DNA from: Chloroflexota bacterium
Lineage (GTDB): Bacteria > Chloroflexota > Limnocylindria > Limnocylindrales > CSP1-4
Direction of reading: 5' to 3'
Length of the DNA: 57,253 nucleotides
Assembly: GCA_015478725.1 (NCBI GenBank)
Contig: JADMIG010000002.1
Span: forward strand, 1 to 57,253
Numbering within the stretch: the first letter of the stretch is position 1; each line of letters begins with the position of its first letter. Shown here piece by piece: positions 8,982 to 17,605 of the stretch. The notes below the pieces were generated by a model, which worked only from the letters and a program-made list of their open reading frames with translations, searched no databases and was not told the origin of the DNA. The position numbers and the translations under genes were made by a program.

Positions 8982-10768
8982 GGCTCGTCCTCCCAGTGCA
9001 GGGCGGCGAGCGCCGTCCGGGCTCGGGTGATCGCCTCGTCCGGATGAGCGGCCACCACGGTGAGATGGCCCATCTTCCGGCGCTCGAACACCTCGCGCTT
9101 ATCGTAGACGTGGAGGTGGACGGCGGGGTCCGCGAGCGCCCGATCGAGGCCGGCGAGGCGAGCCGGCCGGCGCCGGCCGGTACCGAGGAGGTTGACCGTC
9201 GCGCCGATGCCGGTCGCGTCGGGTGCCCCGAGCGGCAGCCCCGCGAGCGCCCGGATGTGCTGCTCGAACTGGCTCGTCACCGCGCCCTCGATCGTCCAGT
9301 GGCCGCTGTTGTGGACCCGCGGTGCGAGTTCGTTGACCACGAGCGACCCGTCGTGGAGGACGAACAGCTCGACGGTGAGGATGCCGACCAGGTCGAGCTC
9401 CGTCGCCAGCCGGCCCGCGAGCTCCTGCGCGACCGCGACGATCGCCGGGGTCACGGGTGGCGGGGCCGGGGCGATGGATTCGACGAGGATCCCATCGTCG
9501 TGGAGGTTCCGGGCGAGCGGATAAGCGACCGTGCGGCCGCGGGCGTCACGCGCGACGATCGCCGAGCATTCGGCGGCGAACTCGAGCTCCCGTTCCAGGA
9601 GCAGACCGTCGCGCTGGACGGACCCGGCGAGGGCAGCGAACCGGGGCCCGAGATCCTCCTCGGCGGCCAGGCGCACCTGGCTGCGCCCGTCGTAGCCGCC
9701 GATCGCGACCTTGAGGCGCAGTGGATAGCCGAGCTCGGCCGCTCCGCGTCGGAGATCCTCGAGCGTCCGGACCTCGCGCCACGGAGCCGTCGGGGCGCCG
9801 ACCGCCGTGAGGAACCGTCGCTCGGCGAGGCGATCCTGGGTCATCCTGAGGGCGTACTCGACCGGGTGGATGGGTCGGTCCGCGTCGATCCGGCGAACCA
9901 TCGCCGCCGCGATGTGCTCGAGCTCGTACGTCGCGACATCGCATGACGCGGCGAGCTCCCCGGCCGCATCCACGTCATCGTACGTGGCGACGACGACCCG
10001 CTCCGCCACCGCGGCAGCTGGGCACGCCGGATCCGGGTCGAGGACGACGATCCGGTAGCCGAGCCGGCGCGCCGCGAGGGCGAGCATCCGGCCGAGCTGA
10101 CCGCCGCCGATGATGCCGATCGTCGAGCCGGGCGCGAGCGGCGAGTCCTCCTCCCCGTGGGCCGCGAGGACATCACGGATGAAGGCCGTCTTGTTGAGCG
10201 AATAGCTGAGGCCGGTGCCGACTCCGGCGCGGACGATCCCCCGCTTGAGATCCGCGTAGGCCTGGCGGAGATCCGGGTCCGCCCGGAGCGCATCGCGGAA
10301 CACGAGGTGGCGGCGAAGGTCGTGCTGGAAGCGTCCCGCAGTCGGCATGACGTGAAGGTGGATCGGGATGGGTGGCCCGTCGTCCCGCGACAGCGCACCG
10401 AGGAGCAGCGGTCGCGTCGGCGGGAACGGGAACATCCCGGTCTGGGCGCCGAAGCCGAGGCGTCGAGCGTGCTCGGCGATGTCCGCGATCGACGACGGGT
10501 CGGCGAGGACGCCGAGGTCGAGGATCGGCTTCGCGAGGAGCCCGGGAACGGATGTGCTGCCGATGTGATGGATCTCGATCTCCGGACGATCCGCCCGCAC
10601 GATCTCCATGACCCGCGCAGCGAGGACCGGCCAGATCGGGTCCGAAGCGGTCACGATCAGGGGTCGCTGGGGGTAGGGCAGGATCGGGGGTCCGGCGTGG
10701 GGTTCGGCGTGGGAGCCGGCGCCGGAGGCGGCGATGCGTGGATCCCGCGTCGGCGGTCGGTCGGGCAT
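8978..10768 (-). CDS. purK: GrpB-PurK fusion (UPF0157 nucleotidyltransferase-like + N5-CAIR synthase)
   Basis: One 596-residue frame from an ATG at 10768. Residues about 30-195 are a GrpB/UPF0157 domain, a nucleotidyltransferase-like fold of unclear role, with [22 protein letters not shown] and IHLHV motifs. From about residue 205 a full PurK ATP-grasp follows: [24 protein letters not shown], and a C-terminal ATP-grasp segment with [15 protein letters not shown]. PurK makes N5-CAIR from AIR, ATP and bicarbonate. The junction ([14 protein letters not shown]) has an SD-like GGGGAGGAGG but no ATG, GTG or TTG codon suitably downstream, so a separate PurK start is not evident. It is the first gene of the purine operon. 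Confidence 0.85.
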   Translation of the reverse strand: MPDRPPTRDPRIAASGAGSHAEPHAGPPILPYPQRPLIVTASDPIWPVLAARVMEIVRADRPEIEIHHIGSTSVPGLLAKPILDLGVLADPSSIADIAEHARRLGFGAQTGMFPFPPTRPLLLGALSRDDGPPIPIHLHVMPTAGRFQHDLRRHLVFRDALRADPDLRQAYADLKRGIVRAGVGTGLSYSLNKTAFIRDVLAAHGEEDSPLAPGSTIGIIGGGQLGRMLALAARRLGYRIVVLDPDPACPAAAVAERVVVATYDDVDAAGELAASCDVATYELEHIAAAMVRRIDADRPIHPVEYALRMTQDRLAERRFLTAVGAPTAPWREVRTLEDLRRGAAELGYPLRLKVAIGGYDGRSQVRLAAEEDLGPRFAALAGSVQRDGLLLERELEFAAECSAIVARDARGRTVAYPLARNLHDDGILVESIAPAPPPVTPAIVAVAQELAGRLATELDLVGILTVELFVLHDGSLVVNELAPRVHNSGHWTIEGAVTSQFEQHIRALAGLPLGAPDATGIGATVNLLGTGRRRPARLAGLDRALADPAVHLHVYDKREVFERRKMGHLTVVAAHPDEAITRARTALAALHWEDEP

Positions 10769-10843
10769 GGGGGCGCAAGTGTAGGCGGTCGCAGCCGGGC
10801 AGTCGGTCCGGGACGGGCCGGATCGCTCGTTGCCGGATCGCTC

Positions 10844-10900
10844 GCGCTCCGGCCGCTGCGTGCGCGCTCCGGCCGCTGCGTGCGCGCTCCGGCCGCGTGC
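10844..10900. repeat. 20-bp tandem repeat, 2.8 copies
   Basis: The unit GCGCTCCGGCCGCTGCGTGC occurs at 10844-10863 and 10864-10883, with a partial third copy to 10900. It lies in the 463-bp gap between the PurK fusion and the nucleoside hydrolase, directly before the palindrome array. Confidence 0.85.
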
Positions 10901-11086
10901 CTGGACCGCCCGGCGTTCCATCCGATGTGCCGTCCAGATGTTGTGCCCGCGCCTCCGACCGTTTGGAACGCCCGGAGTTCCATCCGATGCGTCACGCGCG
11001 GCGATCTCGCACACTTGGAACGCCCGGAGTTCGGCTGATCGATGTTCGCCGTGAGCGCGCGCTAGTTGGAACGCCCGGCGTTCCAC
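10901..11086. repeat. Array of four ~19-bp palindromes
   Basis: Four copies of TGGAACGCCCGGCGTTCCA or close variants lie at 10901-10920, 10962-10982, 11014-11034 and 11065-11086. Centres are about 61, 52 and 52 bp apart. The last copy is a perfect 9-1-9 palindrome; the second and third carry GGAGTT in the right arm, and the first has GGACC in the left. Copies 1 and 2 share the flank TCCGATG. The spacers are unrelated to each other. The rest of 10769-11231 holds the 20-bp tandem repeat and a hairpin, and no gene. Confidence 0.8.
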
Positions 11087-11094
11087 AGAGTGGC

Positions 11095-11124
11095 GCCGTG
11101 GCGTCGTCCCTGCGACGCCACGGC
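11095..11124. other. Strong perfect stem-loop (12-bp stem, 6-nt loop)
   Basis: GCCGTGGCGTCG at 11095-11106 is exactly complementary to CGACGCCACGGC at 11113-11124. No T-run follows on either strand. It could be a processing or Rho-aided termination structure between the divergent genes, or belong to the neighbouring palindrome cluster. Confidence 0.6.
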
Positions 11125-11231
11125 CGCGTGAAGAGCCGGCGTCAGGGGTGAGCGAAGCGCAAGCGGTCCCAGGAATCCCGGATCGCGCCATCCGCTAGCA
11201 TCGGAGATGCCGCTTGACACAGGAGTGACTC

Positions 11232-12284
11232 GTGACCGACCGGATCCCCCTCCTCATCGACTGCGACACCGGCATCGACGACAGCCTTGCCCTCCTCTAC
11301 GCATGCGCGAGCCCCGAGGCGGAGATCCTCGCGGTCACCTGCTGTTCCGGAAACGTCGCTGCGGAGCAGGTCGCCGAGAACACGCGAGCCGTGCTCGAAC
11401 TCGCCGGCAGGACCGACATCGAGGTCGCGATCGGACGTCGAACGCCGCTCATGCGGGCGCTCGAGACGACGCCCGAGACGCATGGCCCGCGCGGCATCGG
11501 TCACGCCGTGTTGCCGCCACCGACGCGGCCTGTCTCGGACCGCCACGGGGTCGAGCTCATCGTCGAGACTGCCCGCAGCCGGCCGGACGAGGTGACGCTC
11601 GTGACGCTCGGCCCCCTGACGAACCTCGCCCTGGCGATGCTCCTCGAACCCGAGCTCCCCCGACTGCTCCGGCGGGTCGTCGTCATGGGAGGCGCGTTCC
11701 GGGTCGCCGGCAACACGACACCGCGCGAGGAGTGGAACATCCACTGCGATCCGGAGGCGGCGAGGATCGTCTTCTCCGCGTTCGGCGAGTCCCCCGTCGA
11801 GCGCCTGCCCCTCGTCCTCGGCCTCGACGTCACGGAGCGGGCGCGATTCCTGCCGGACCACCTCGTCGCCCTTGCCCGGCGCGCCGGCAGCCGTCCTGAC
11901 GACTCACTCGCCCTCGCACGCGGCGACGACCCGCTGCGCGCGGCTCGCAGCGTCGCCTCGGATCCGATCGTGCGCTACCTCGCGGATGCCCTCCGCTTCT
12001 ATATGGAATTCCACGCTCGATACGACGGGTTCTACGGTGCGTTCGTCCACGATCCGCTCGCCATCGCCACCGCGCTCGACCCGGGCCTCGTCCGCACGGA
12101 GAAGGTCACCGTGGACGTCGAGACCCACGGTGCGGTCACGACCGGCGAGACGGTGGCCGATTGGCGACACCTGTGGGGCCGGCCACCGAGCTGCGAGGTC
12201 GCGGTGGAGGCCGACGCGGATCGATTCCTCGATCGATTCGTCGAACGCGTCGGAGCGCTGGCCGAGAGGCTCGCGCAGGCCTGA
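11232..12284 (+). CDS. Inosine-uridine preferring nucleoside hydrolase
   Basis: A 350-residue nucleoside hydrolase that cleaves the N-glycosidic bond of ribonucleosides to base plus ribose. The calcium-binding motif LIDCDTGIDDSLAL at residues 8-21 is the family signature. The remaining features are TLGPLTNLALAM (about 132), VVMGGAF (about 155), the asparagine in EEWNIHCDPEAA (about 172) and the catalytic-face HDPLAI (about 276). The GTG start follows AGGAGTGACTC. It is 217 bp ahead of an ECF transporter on the same strand, which suggests that the transporter imports nucleosides, bases or a related vitamin precursor. Confidence 0.9.
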   Translation: MTDRIPLLIDCDTGIDDSLALLYACASPEAEILAVTCCSGNVAAEQVAENTRAVLELAGRTDIEVAIGRRTPLMRALETTPETHGPRGIGHAVLPPPTRPVSDRHGVELIVETARSRPDEVTLVTLGPLTNLALAMLLEPELPRLLRRVVVMGGAFRVAGNTTPREEWNIHCDPEAARIVFSAFGESPVERLPLVLGLDVTERARFLPDHLVALARRAGSRPDDSLALARGDDPLRAARSVASDPIVRYLADALRFYMEFHARYDGFYGAFVHDPLAIATALDPGLVRTEKVTVDVETHGAVTTGETVADWRHLWGRPPSCEVAVEADADRFLDRFVERVGALAERLAQA

Positions 12285-12501
12285 ATGCTGTATCGCCGAA
12301 CAATTCACGCCTGAACGGATTTCGCCGAGCCGGCCCGACTGACCCGGGGGCGCACGTCGCCGCGACGGCTCGGGCGGACGACCGCGACGAACCGGGGCGG
12401 ACGACCGCGACGGGCTGGCAGCGCGCCGCCCGGCGTGGCAAGCTGGACGCGAGGGTTCTGTCCGGCGATCGCCGGACGCGGAGCGAGGAGGTCCATCCGC
12501 C

Positions 12502-13323
12502 ATGGCGTGGCTGTCGCGACAGTTCAGTACCCGCGTCATCGTGCTCATGCCGATCGCGATCGCGATCAACATCGTGCTTGGGTTCACGGTCCAGAAGATC
12601 CTCAATCTCCCGATATATCTCGACTCGATCGGGACGATCCTTGTCGGTGTGCTGGCCGGACCGATCGCCGGAGCGGTCACCGGTGTCCTGAGCAATCTGA
12701 TCTGGCAATACGCGCCGGGCATCGGACCCGGCAGCAATATCGGACCGTTCGCCGTGACGGCGGCGGTGATCGGCCTCCTGGCGGGCCTGTGGGGCTATCT
12801 CGGTGTCTTCAGGCCGCGGCCGTCGTCCGGCGTAGCGCTCTACGGTGCCGCCATCGTGGGCGTGGTGCTCGTCCTGTTTCTCGCCTCGCGCATTTACGAC
12901 AACCCGGCCTACACAGATCCCAAAGTGGGCGGGTATCCGGCCTGGGTGTTCACCGCGATCGTGGCGATAGCGGCCGTGGCGAGCCTCACCGTCGCCGGCT
13001 TCATCCTCGTGCGCCGTGATGCGGCAGGGGCCTGGGTCGCCGTTGCCGGAGCGTTGACTGGGATCGTCGCCGCCATCGTCTCTGCCCCCATCGCAGCGAT
13101 CGTCTACGGAGGCGTGACGGGATCGGGGACCGACTTGATCGTGGCAGCCCTGCGACAGGGCGGAGCGGACGTCTACAACGCTTCGCTCGGCCAGGGACTT
13201 TTCAGCGACCCCATCGACAAGACGATCACGTCGTTCGTCGTATTCATCGTCCTCGGCAGTCTGTCGAGCCGATTCGTCGCGCGTTTCCCACTCGGAGACC
13301 GGATCGCTGTAGCCGGAACCTGA
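12502..13323 (+). CDS. ECF transporter substrate-binding (S) component
   Basis: A 273-residue, six-helix membrane protein starting at an ATG with AGGAGG 10 bases upstream. The segment LPIYLDSIGTILVGVLAG resembles S components that dock on a shared EcfT/EcfA module. The following genes encode exactly those parts. Helices are at about 10-28, 40-65, 75-95, 107-128, 150-170 and 178-205, with a further C-terminal hydrophobic stretch at about 240-258. The substrate is unknown; the preceding nucleoside hydrolase points to a nucleoside, nucleobase or ribose-derived compound. This gene and the T component use noticeably more A/T-ending codons than the two ATPase genes. Confidence 0.75.
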   Translation: MAWLSRQFSTRVIVLMPIAIAINIVLGFTVQKILNLPIYLDSIGTILVGVLAGPIAGAVTGVLSNLIWQYAPGIGPGSNIGPFAVTAAVIGLLAGLWGYLGVFRPRPSSGVALYGAAIVGVVLVLFLASRIYDNPAYTDPKVGGYPAWVFTAIVAIAAVASLTVAGFILVRRDAAGAWVAVAGALTGIVAAIVSAPIAAIVYGGVTGSGTDLIVAALRQGGADVYNASLGQGLFSDPIDKTITSFVVFIVLGSLSSRFVARFPLGDRIAVAGT

Positions 13324-13340
13324 CCGAGCGTCCGGCAACG

Positions 13341-14162
13341 GTGACATCGCCTCCCCAGGACCTGGATCCGAGGAGCCTTCTCCCCGATTTCGTGACGCGC
13401 CTCTCTGTCGGACCGTATCGCCGGCTCTGCCCGACCACCAAGCTCGTCATCGCGTTCGCCGAAGCCCTGATCGCCATTGGCGTGCGGGGTTGGACCGGTC
13501 CCCTCGCGGTCGCTTGCACGGTAGTCGTCGTCGCCGCATATGCGCGAGTGCTCAGGCGCGCCCTCGTCATCGTGACCCTCACGGCACCGCTCGTGCTCTC
13601 CATCGTCCTTGTCAATACATTCTTCTTCCCGGGAGCGCATGACGTGCTCGTTCGGCTCGGCCCATTGACGGCGACCACCACAGGGGTCACCGCCGCGGCG
13701 CAGGCTGTGCTCCGAGTGGCCGCATTTGCTTTGTCAGTTTCGCTGTTCTCGCTCACGACTCAGGCCGACGACCTCCTTGCCGATCTGGAGCGACGAGGAC
13801 TCGGCCGTCGAGGGCATTTCGTCATCGGTGCAGCCCTGAGCACGATCCCCCGGATGCGCGAACGCATCGCCGAGGTTACCGAAGCCCAGCGAGCTAGGGG
13901 CCTCGACACCGAGAGCTCGCGCCTCCGTCGGGTCGCGGGGATCGTGCCTCTCGTCGGACCCGTGATCTTCAATTCATTGACCGAGGTCGAGGAGCGAACC
14001 ATGGCCCTGGAAGCCCGCGGTTTCTCGGCTCCGACTCGTCGGATACAGCTGAAGTCCTTCCCCGAGACCCCGCTCGAGCGCACGTTGGCGTGGTCGATCG
14101 TCGTGGGGACCGTGGTGCTCCTCATCCTCTCGATCGCCGGGCTGCTCGCGGGCCTGCCGTGA
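13341..14162 (+). CDS. ecfT: ECF transporter transmembrane (T) component
   Basis: A 273-residue EcfT scaffold from a GTG start. Hydrophobic helices occur at about 38-52, 55-75, 78-95, 110-135 and 248-270. The two coupling-helix Ala-Arg-Gly motifs that insert into the paired ATPases are both present, AQRARGLD (about residue 184) and LEARGFSAP (about 223). It links the S component to the EcfA pair in the membrane. Its stop overlaps the next start (GTGA), giving coupled synthesis with EcfA1. Confidence 0.88.
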   Translation: MTSPPQDLDPRSLLPDFVTRLSVGPYRRLCPTTKLVIAFAEALIAIGVRGWTGPLAVACTVVVVAAYARVLRRALVIVTLTAPLVLSIVLVNTFFFPGAHDVLVRLGPLTATTTGVTAAAQAVLRVAAFALSVSLFSLTTQADDLLADLERRGLGRRGHFVIGAALSTIPRMRERIAEVTEAQRARGLDTESSRLRRVAGIVPLVGPVIFNSLTEVEERTMALEARGFSAPTRRIQLKSFPETPLERTLAWSIVVGTVVLLILSIAGLLAGLP

Positions 14163-14959
14163 GCCTCATCGTCCGCGACGTCCGGTATCGCTACGCGGGA
14201 TCGACGCGCCCGGCGCTCGACGGCATCGATCTCACCGTCGAGCCCGGCCAGGTCCTCGGCATCGTCGGCGCGAACGAGGCGGGCAAGTCGACGCTCTGCC
14301 TCGTCGCCGCCGGCCTCGCACCGGCCACGATCGGCGGTCGGCTCGAGGGCTCCGTCGAGATGGACGGGCTGACCACCATCCACGCCCGGCCACACGAGCT
14401 CGCCCAGCGCTGCGGGATCCTCTTCCAGAACCCGGTCACCCAGCTGTCCGGCACCGCATCGACGGTCTGGGAGGAGATCGCCTTCGGACCGCGCAACCTC
14501 GGCCTGCCGCTGGAGGAGGTCGTCGCCCGGGTGGACGCGGCGTTCGCCGCCCTCGGCGTCGCCCACCTCGCCGAACGCGATCCGCAGCGACTGTCCGGCG
14601 GCCAGGCACAGCTCGTGGCGCTCGCCGGGGTCCTGGCCCTCCGGCCGCGCTACCTCATCCTCGACGAGCCGACGAGCCAGCTCGACCCGCTCGGCACGCG
14701 GCTGGTCGGCGAAGCGCTCGACGGTCTGGTCGCCGCGACCGGCGCGGGCGTCCTCATCGTCGAGCACAAGACGGACCTCCTCGCCCGGTTCGCGAGCACG
14801 GTCGCCGTCGTGGCGGCTGGACGGGTGGCGCTGACGGGATCCGCGACTGCCGTCCTCGCCGACGAGCGCCTCGAGACGTTCGGCGTGGAACCACCGTCGC
14901 GGATCCGCCTCGAGCGAGCCGCGCGACTGGCCGGGGTCTCCCTCCCCGCGGTGAGCTGA
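14159..14959 (+). CDS. ecfA1: ECF transporter ATPase A1
   Basis: A 266-residue ABC ATPase. GTG at 14159 overlaps the EcfT stop. The Walker A reads GANEAGKST, with Glu-Ala where Gly-Ser is common but with the GKS/T core intact. The Q-loop is LFQNP, the signature LSGGQ, Walker B LILDEPTSQLD and the switch histidine EHK. It pairs with the following ATPase as the energising heterodimer. Codon use is strongly GC-ending, unlike the S and T genes just upstream. Confidence 0.9.
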   Translation: MSLIVRDVRYRYAGSTRPALDGIDLTVEPGQVLGIVGANEAGKSTLCLVAAGLAPATIGGRLEGSVEMDGLTTIHARPHELAQRCGILFQNPVTQLSGTASTVWEEIAFGPRNLGLPLEEVVARVDAAFAALGVAHLAERDPQRLSGGQAQLVALAGVLALRPRYLILDEPTSQLDPLGTRLVGEALDGLVAATGAGVLIVEHKTDLLARFASTVAVVAAGRVALTGSATAVLADERLETFGVEPPSRIRLERAARLAGVSLPAVS

Positions 14960-14962
14960 ACG

Positions 14963-15817
14963 ATGGACGGCGGGATCGAGCTCGAGGCGGTGGGTCTGGG
15001 CTTCGTGTATCCGGATGGGACGCGCGCGCTCGACGGGATCGACCTCCGGGTCGCGGCCGGGGAGTCCGTCGCCATCGTCGGCCAGAACGGGAGCGGCAAG
15101 TCGACATTCGTCCGGCACCTCAACGGTCTGCTTCGCGCCACCGGGGGTCGCGTCATCGTCGGCGGGACGGACGTCGGGCGGCGGCACGTGGCGGAGCTCG
15201 CCCGGCTCGTCGGCGTCGTCTTCCAGAATCCGGATCGCCAGATCTTCGCCGGGCGTGTCCGGGCAGAGGTCGCCTTCGGAGCCCGCAATGTCGGCCTTCG
15301 CGGGTCCGCGCTGGATTCGCGCGTCGACGCTGCGCTCGAGCGGGTCGGCCTGACGGGTCATGCGACGGACAACCCCTACGACCTCGGTCATTCGAAGCGC
15401 AAACTCCTCGCGACCGCCTCCATCCTCGCCATGGAGACGCCCGCGGTGGTGCTCGACGAACCGACGACCGGGCAGGATCTCGCGGGGATCGCGCAGATGC
15501 GGACGATCGTCGCGGAGCTCACTGCCACCGGCCGGACGGTCGTCGCGATCAGCCACGACATGCGGTTCGTCGCCGAGACGTTCCCGCGCGTCGTGGTCAT
15601 GCAGGCCGGCCGGGTGGTCCTCGACGGACCCCCGGCTCGGGTCTTTGCCGAGGTGAGCTGGCCGATCCTCGCCGCGACGTACCTCGAGGCACCGCTCGCC
15701 GCCCATGTCGGCGCTGCCGCAGGGCTCGGATCGACGCCGACCGAGGATGCCCTCATCGAGGCGCTCGTGGCGCGGGCCGGGGGTGCCGCGGGTGCGGCGA
15801 CCACGCCGCCGGGCTGA
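14963..15817 (+). CDS. ecfA2: ECF transporter ATPase A2
   Basis: A 284-residue ABC ATPase three bases after EcfA1. Walker A is GQNGSGKST, Q-loop VFQNPDRQIF, Walker B VVLDEPTTGQD and switch ISHD. The signature is not LSGGQ but LGHSKRK, a replacement seen in some ECF A subunits. One of the two composite ATP sites is therefore likely asymmetric. A ~45-residue Ala/Gly-rich C-terminus follows the core. The gene ends 3 bp from the convergent mec gene. Confidence 0.88.
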   Translation: MDGGIELEAVGLGFVYPDGTRALDGIDLRVAAGESVAIVGQNGSGKSTFVRHLNGLLRATGGRVIVGGTDVGRRHVAELARLVGVVFQNPDRQIFAGRVRAEVAFGARNVGLRGSALDSRVDAALERVGLTGHATDNPYDLGHSKRKLLATASILAMETPAVVLDEPTTGQDLAGIAQMRTIVAELTATGRTVVAISHDMRFVAETFPRVVVMQAGRVVLDGPPARVFAEVSWPILAATYLEAPLAAHVGAAAGLGSTPTEDALIEALVARAGGAAGAATTPPG

Positions 15818-15820
15818 CGG

Positions 15821-16279
15821 TCAGTCGGCGCGCTGGAGGACCACCTCGAACACGTCGTCGCCGACGATCCGCCAGGCTCGGACGGAAGGCTCGCCCGTGA
15901 CCGGATCCGCCTGGTCGTCCGCGAGCGAGACGAGGATGTACAGCGCGTCCGGATAACGGGCGGCGCGGACGTCCGTCGGCGAGGGACGGGCCGACGAGCG
16001 CACATGCGAGTGGACGATGGCCCAGAACGACTCGTCGGCATCGTCCGTCTCGAGCGTCAGCCGGAGGAGGTCGGCGGAGTCGATCTCGTAACGGAGCGGC
16101 GACGCGGCGGCGTTCCGCGTCGGGGCGAAGCGGAGCGCGATGCCGCCCTCCGCTGCCGGCCGGTCGCCGACGACGATCCCGCACGCCTCGTTCGGATACT
16201 CGTGTCGGGCATGCTCGATGAGCGCCTCGCGAAGCACCTCCCGAAGGGTTGCGAAGGCCGGCCCAGGATGGCCGATCAC
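15821..16279 (-). CDS. mec: Mec-type JAMM metallopeptidase (CysO-cysteine peptidase)
   Basis: A 152-residue JAB1/MPN+ peptidase. The GTG at 16279 overlaps the cysM stop (GTGA). The JAMM zinc motif is complete: the conserved Glu in NEACGIVVGD (about residue 31), then H-x-H-x7-S-x2-D in HSHVRSSARPSPTD (about 90-103). In Mycobacterium tuberculosis, Mec releases cysteine from the C-terminal Gly-Gly of CysO. Here cysM and cysO lie immediately upstream, so the same role is strongly implied. It is the last gene of the sulfur operon. Confidence 0.9.
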   Translation of the reverse strand: MIGHPGPAFATLREVLREALIEHARHEYPNEACGIVVGDRPAAEGGIALRFAPTRNAAASPLRYEIDSADLLRLTLETDDADESFWAIVHSHVRSSARPSPTDVRAARYPDALYILVSLADDQADPVTGEPSVRAWRIVGDDVFEVVLQRAD

Positions 16280-17340
16280 CACCAGTGGACTCCGCCCTCG
16301 AGATCGCTCTCCATCTCGTCCAGGTCGCGGGTGAATGCGCCGGCAGAAAGGTACTTCCATCCCCCGTCCGGAAGCAGCGCGACGATCGTGCCGCCACGAC
16401 CGGCCGAGATCATCGCGCGGGCCACGCGGATCGCGGCCACGAGGACGGCGCCACATGACGGTCCGGCGAAGATCCCCTCGCGGTCGAGGAGCTCGCGGAG
16501 GGCGACGATGCTCTCGCGGTTCGTCACGAGGAACTTCCCGTCGATGAGGGCGGGGTCGAAGATCTCCGGCACGAACCCGTCGTCGAGCGAGCGGAGTCCC
16601 TGGACGTTCTCGCCGGGCATCGGCTCGGCCGCGTAGATGCGGACGTCCGGACGGTGCTCGCGCAGGTATCGGCCCACCCCCATGAGCGTGCCGCCCGTCC
16701 CGAATCCGGCGACGAACGCGTCGATCTCCGGACAATCGGCGAGGATCTCCGGCCCGGTCGTCTCGTAGTGCGCCCGCGGGTTCGCCTCGTTCGCATACTG
16801 GTCCGGCATCACGTAGCGTGGATCCGAGGCGGCAAGCCGGCGGGCGAGGGCGATCGCGCCGTTGCTTCCCTGCACGCCCGGCGAGTCGAGGATCTCCGCT
16901 CCGAAGAGTCGGGCGACCTCGCGTCGCTCGCTGGTGACGTTGTCCGGCATGACGAGGGCGATCCGGTATCCCCTGCGACGGGCGATCATCGCGAGCGCGA
17001 TCCCGGTGTTGCCGGACGTGGGCTCGAGGATGATCGAATCGGGCCTGAGCCGCCCGGACCGCTCGAGATCCTCGATGAGGTACTTCGCCGCCCGGTCCTT
17101 CACGGACCCGGTGGGGTTGAGCATCTCGAGCTTCGCGAACAGGCGGACCTCCGGACTGGGGGACAGCCGCGCGATCTCCACGAGCGGGGTGTTCCCGATC
17201 GCGTCGACGATCGAAGCGAACCGCCTCCGGCCGCCGCCGGCCAAGAGCACGGGCTCCGCCGCGTCGGCGGCCGAGAGAGCCGACGCCGAGTCGGCGGCCG
17301 AGACGGCCGACGCCCGCGCGTCGGCGGCCACGTCAGCCAC
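16276..17340 (-). CDS. cysM: CysO-dependent cysteine synthase (CysM type)
   Basis: A 354-residue PLP enzyme. GTG at 17340 overlaps the end of cysO. The first ~38 residues are an Ala/Ser/Asp-rich low-complexity tail. The canonical core then begins SIVDAIGNTPLVEIARL. The PLP lysine is in NPTGSVKDRAA, substrate loop SGNTGIA, phosphate loop GFGTGGTLMGVGRYL, and the SCGA motif lies near the end. In M. tuberculosis, CysM uses O-phosphoserine and the CysO thiocarboxylate to make CysO-bound cysteine. The neighbouring cysO and mec support this enzyme over an ordinary sulfide-using CysK. The hydrophobic GGVHWW C-terminus may close the active site, as in mycobacterial CysM (inference). Confidence 0.88.
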   Translation of the reverse strand: MADVAADARASAVSAADSASALSAADAAEPVLLAGGGRRRFASIVDAIGNTPLVEIARLSPSPEVRLFAKLEMLNPTGSVKDRAAKYLIEDLERSGRLRPDSIILEPTSGNTGIALAMIARRRGYRIALVMPDNVTSERREVARLFGAEILDSPGVQGSNGAIALARRLAASDPRYVMPDQYANEANPRAHYETTGPEILADCPEIDAFVAGFGTGGTLMGVGRYLREHRPDVRIYAAEPMPGENVQGLRSLDDGFVPEIFDPALIDGKFLVTNRESIVALRELLDREGIFAGPSCGAVLVAAIRVARAMISAGRGGTIVALLPDGGWKYLSAGAFTRDLDEMESDLEGGVHWW

Positions 17341-17605
17341 CGGCCATCGCCGGCAGCACGATGATCGAATCGCGCTCCGTGACCGGCGTTGCAAGCTCCT
17401 GGAGGTAGCGGATGTCCTGGCCGTCGAGATAGACGTTGACGAAGCGATTGAGCGTGCCGTCCGCCGTCAGGAGCTGGTCGCGGAGGCTCGGATGGGCGCC
17501 GACCAGCGCCGCGAGCGCCTCGCCGACGGTCGAGCCGGCGACGGTCACCTCCTTGGCACCGCCGACGGTCGCCCGAAGGACGGGCGGGATGCGGACGACG
17601 GTCAC
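17333..17605 (-). CDS. cysO: Sulfur-carrier protein CysO (ThiS/MoaD fold)
   Basis: A 90-residue ubiquitin-like sulfur carrier ending in ..LPAMAGG, the di-glycine tail that is thiocarboxylated. The segments IPPVLRATVGGAKEV and RFVNVYLDGQDIRYL track the M. tuberculosis CysO sequence closely, better than MoaD or ThiS. GTG at 17605 overlaps the stop of the MoeZ-like gene that should activate it. It delivers sulfur to CysM. The complete carrier-activator-synthase-peptidase set lies in one transcript. Confidence 0.92.
   Translation of the reverse strand: MTVVRIPPVLRATVGGAKEVTVAGSTVGEALAALVGAHPSLRDQLLTADGTLNRFVNVYLDGQDIRYLQELATPVTERDSIIVLPAMAGG

Noticed and set aside
8436-10768. Separate purK start inside the fusion
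   Set aside because: An SD-like GGGGAGGAGG exists at the junction but no ATG, GTG or TTG follows at usable distance in frame.
10901-11086. CRISPR array
   Set aside because: Repeats are only ~19-21 bp, highly palindromic and degenerate, spaced 52-61 bp, with four copies and no cas genes anywhere in the window.
12285-12501. Riboswitch ahead of the ECF S component
   Set aside because: I searched the 217 bp for TPP, FMN, cobalamin, purine and preQ1-like conserved cores and saw none, nor a convincing terminator.
13760-15706. 648-codon open frame opposite the ECF genes
   Set aside because: Antisense shadow of EcfT/EcfA genes; composition is Arg/Asp/Gly repeats without any motif.
16276-17340. Ordinary sulfide-using CysK
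   Set aside because: Adjacent cysO and mec with coupled translation indicate the thiocarboxylate-dependent enzyme.
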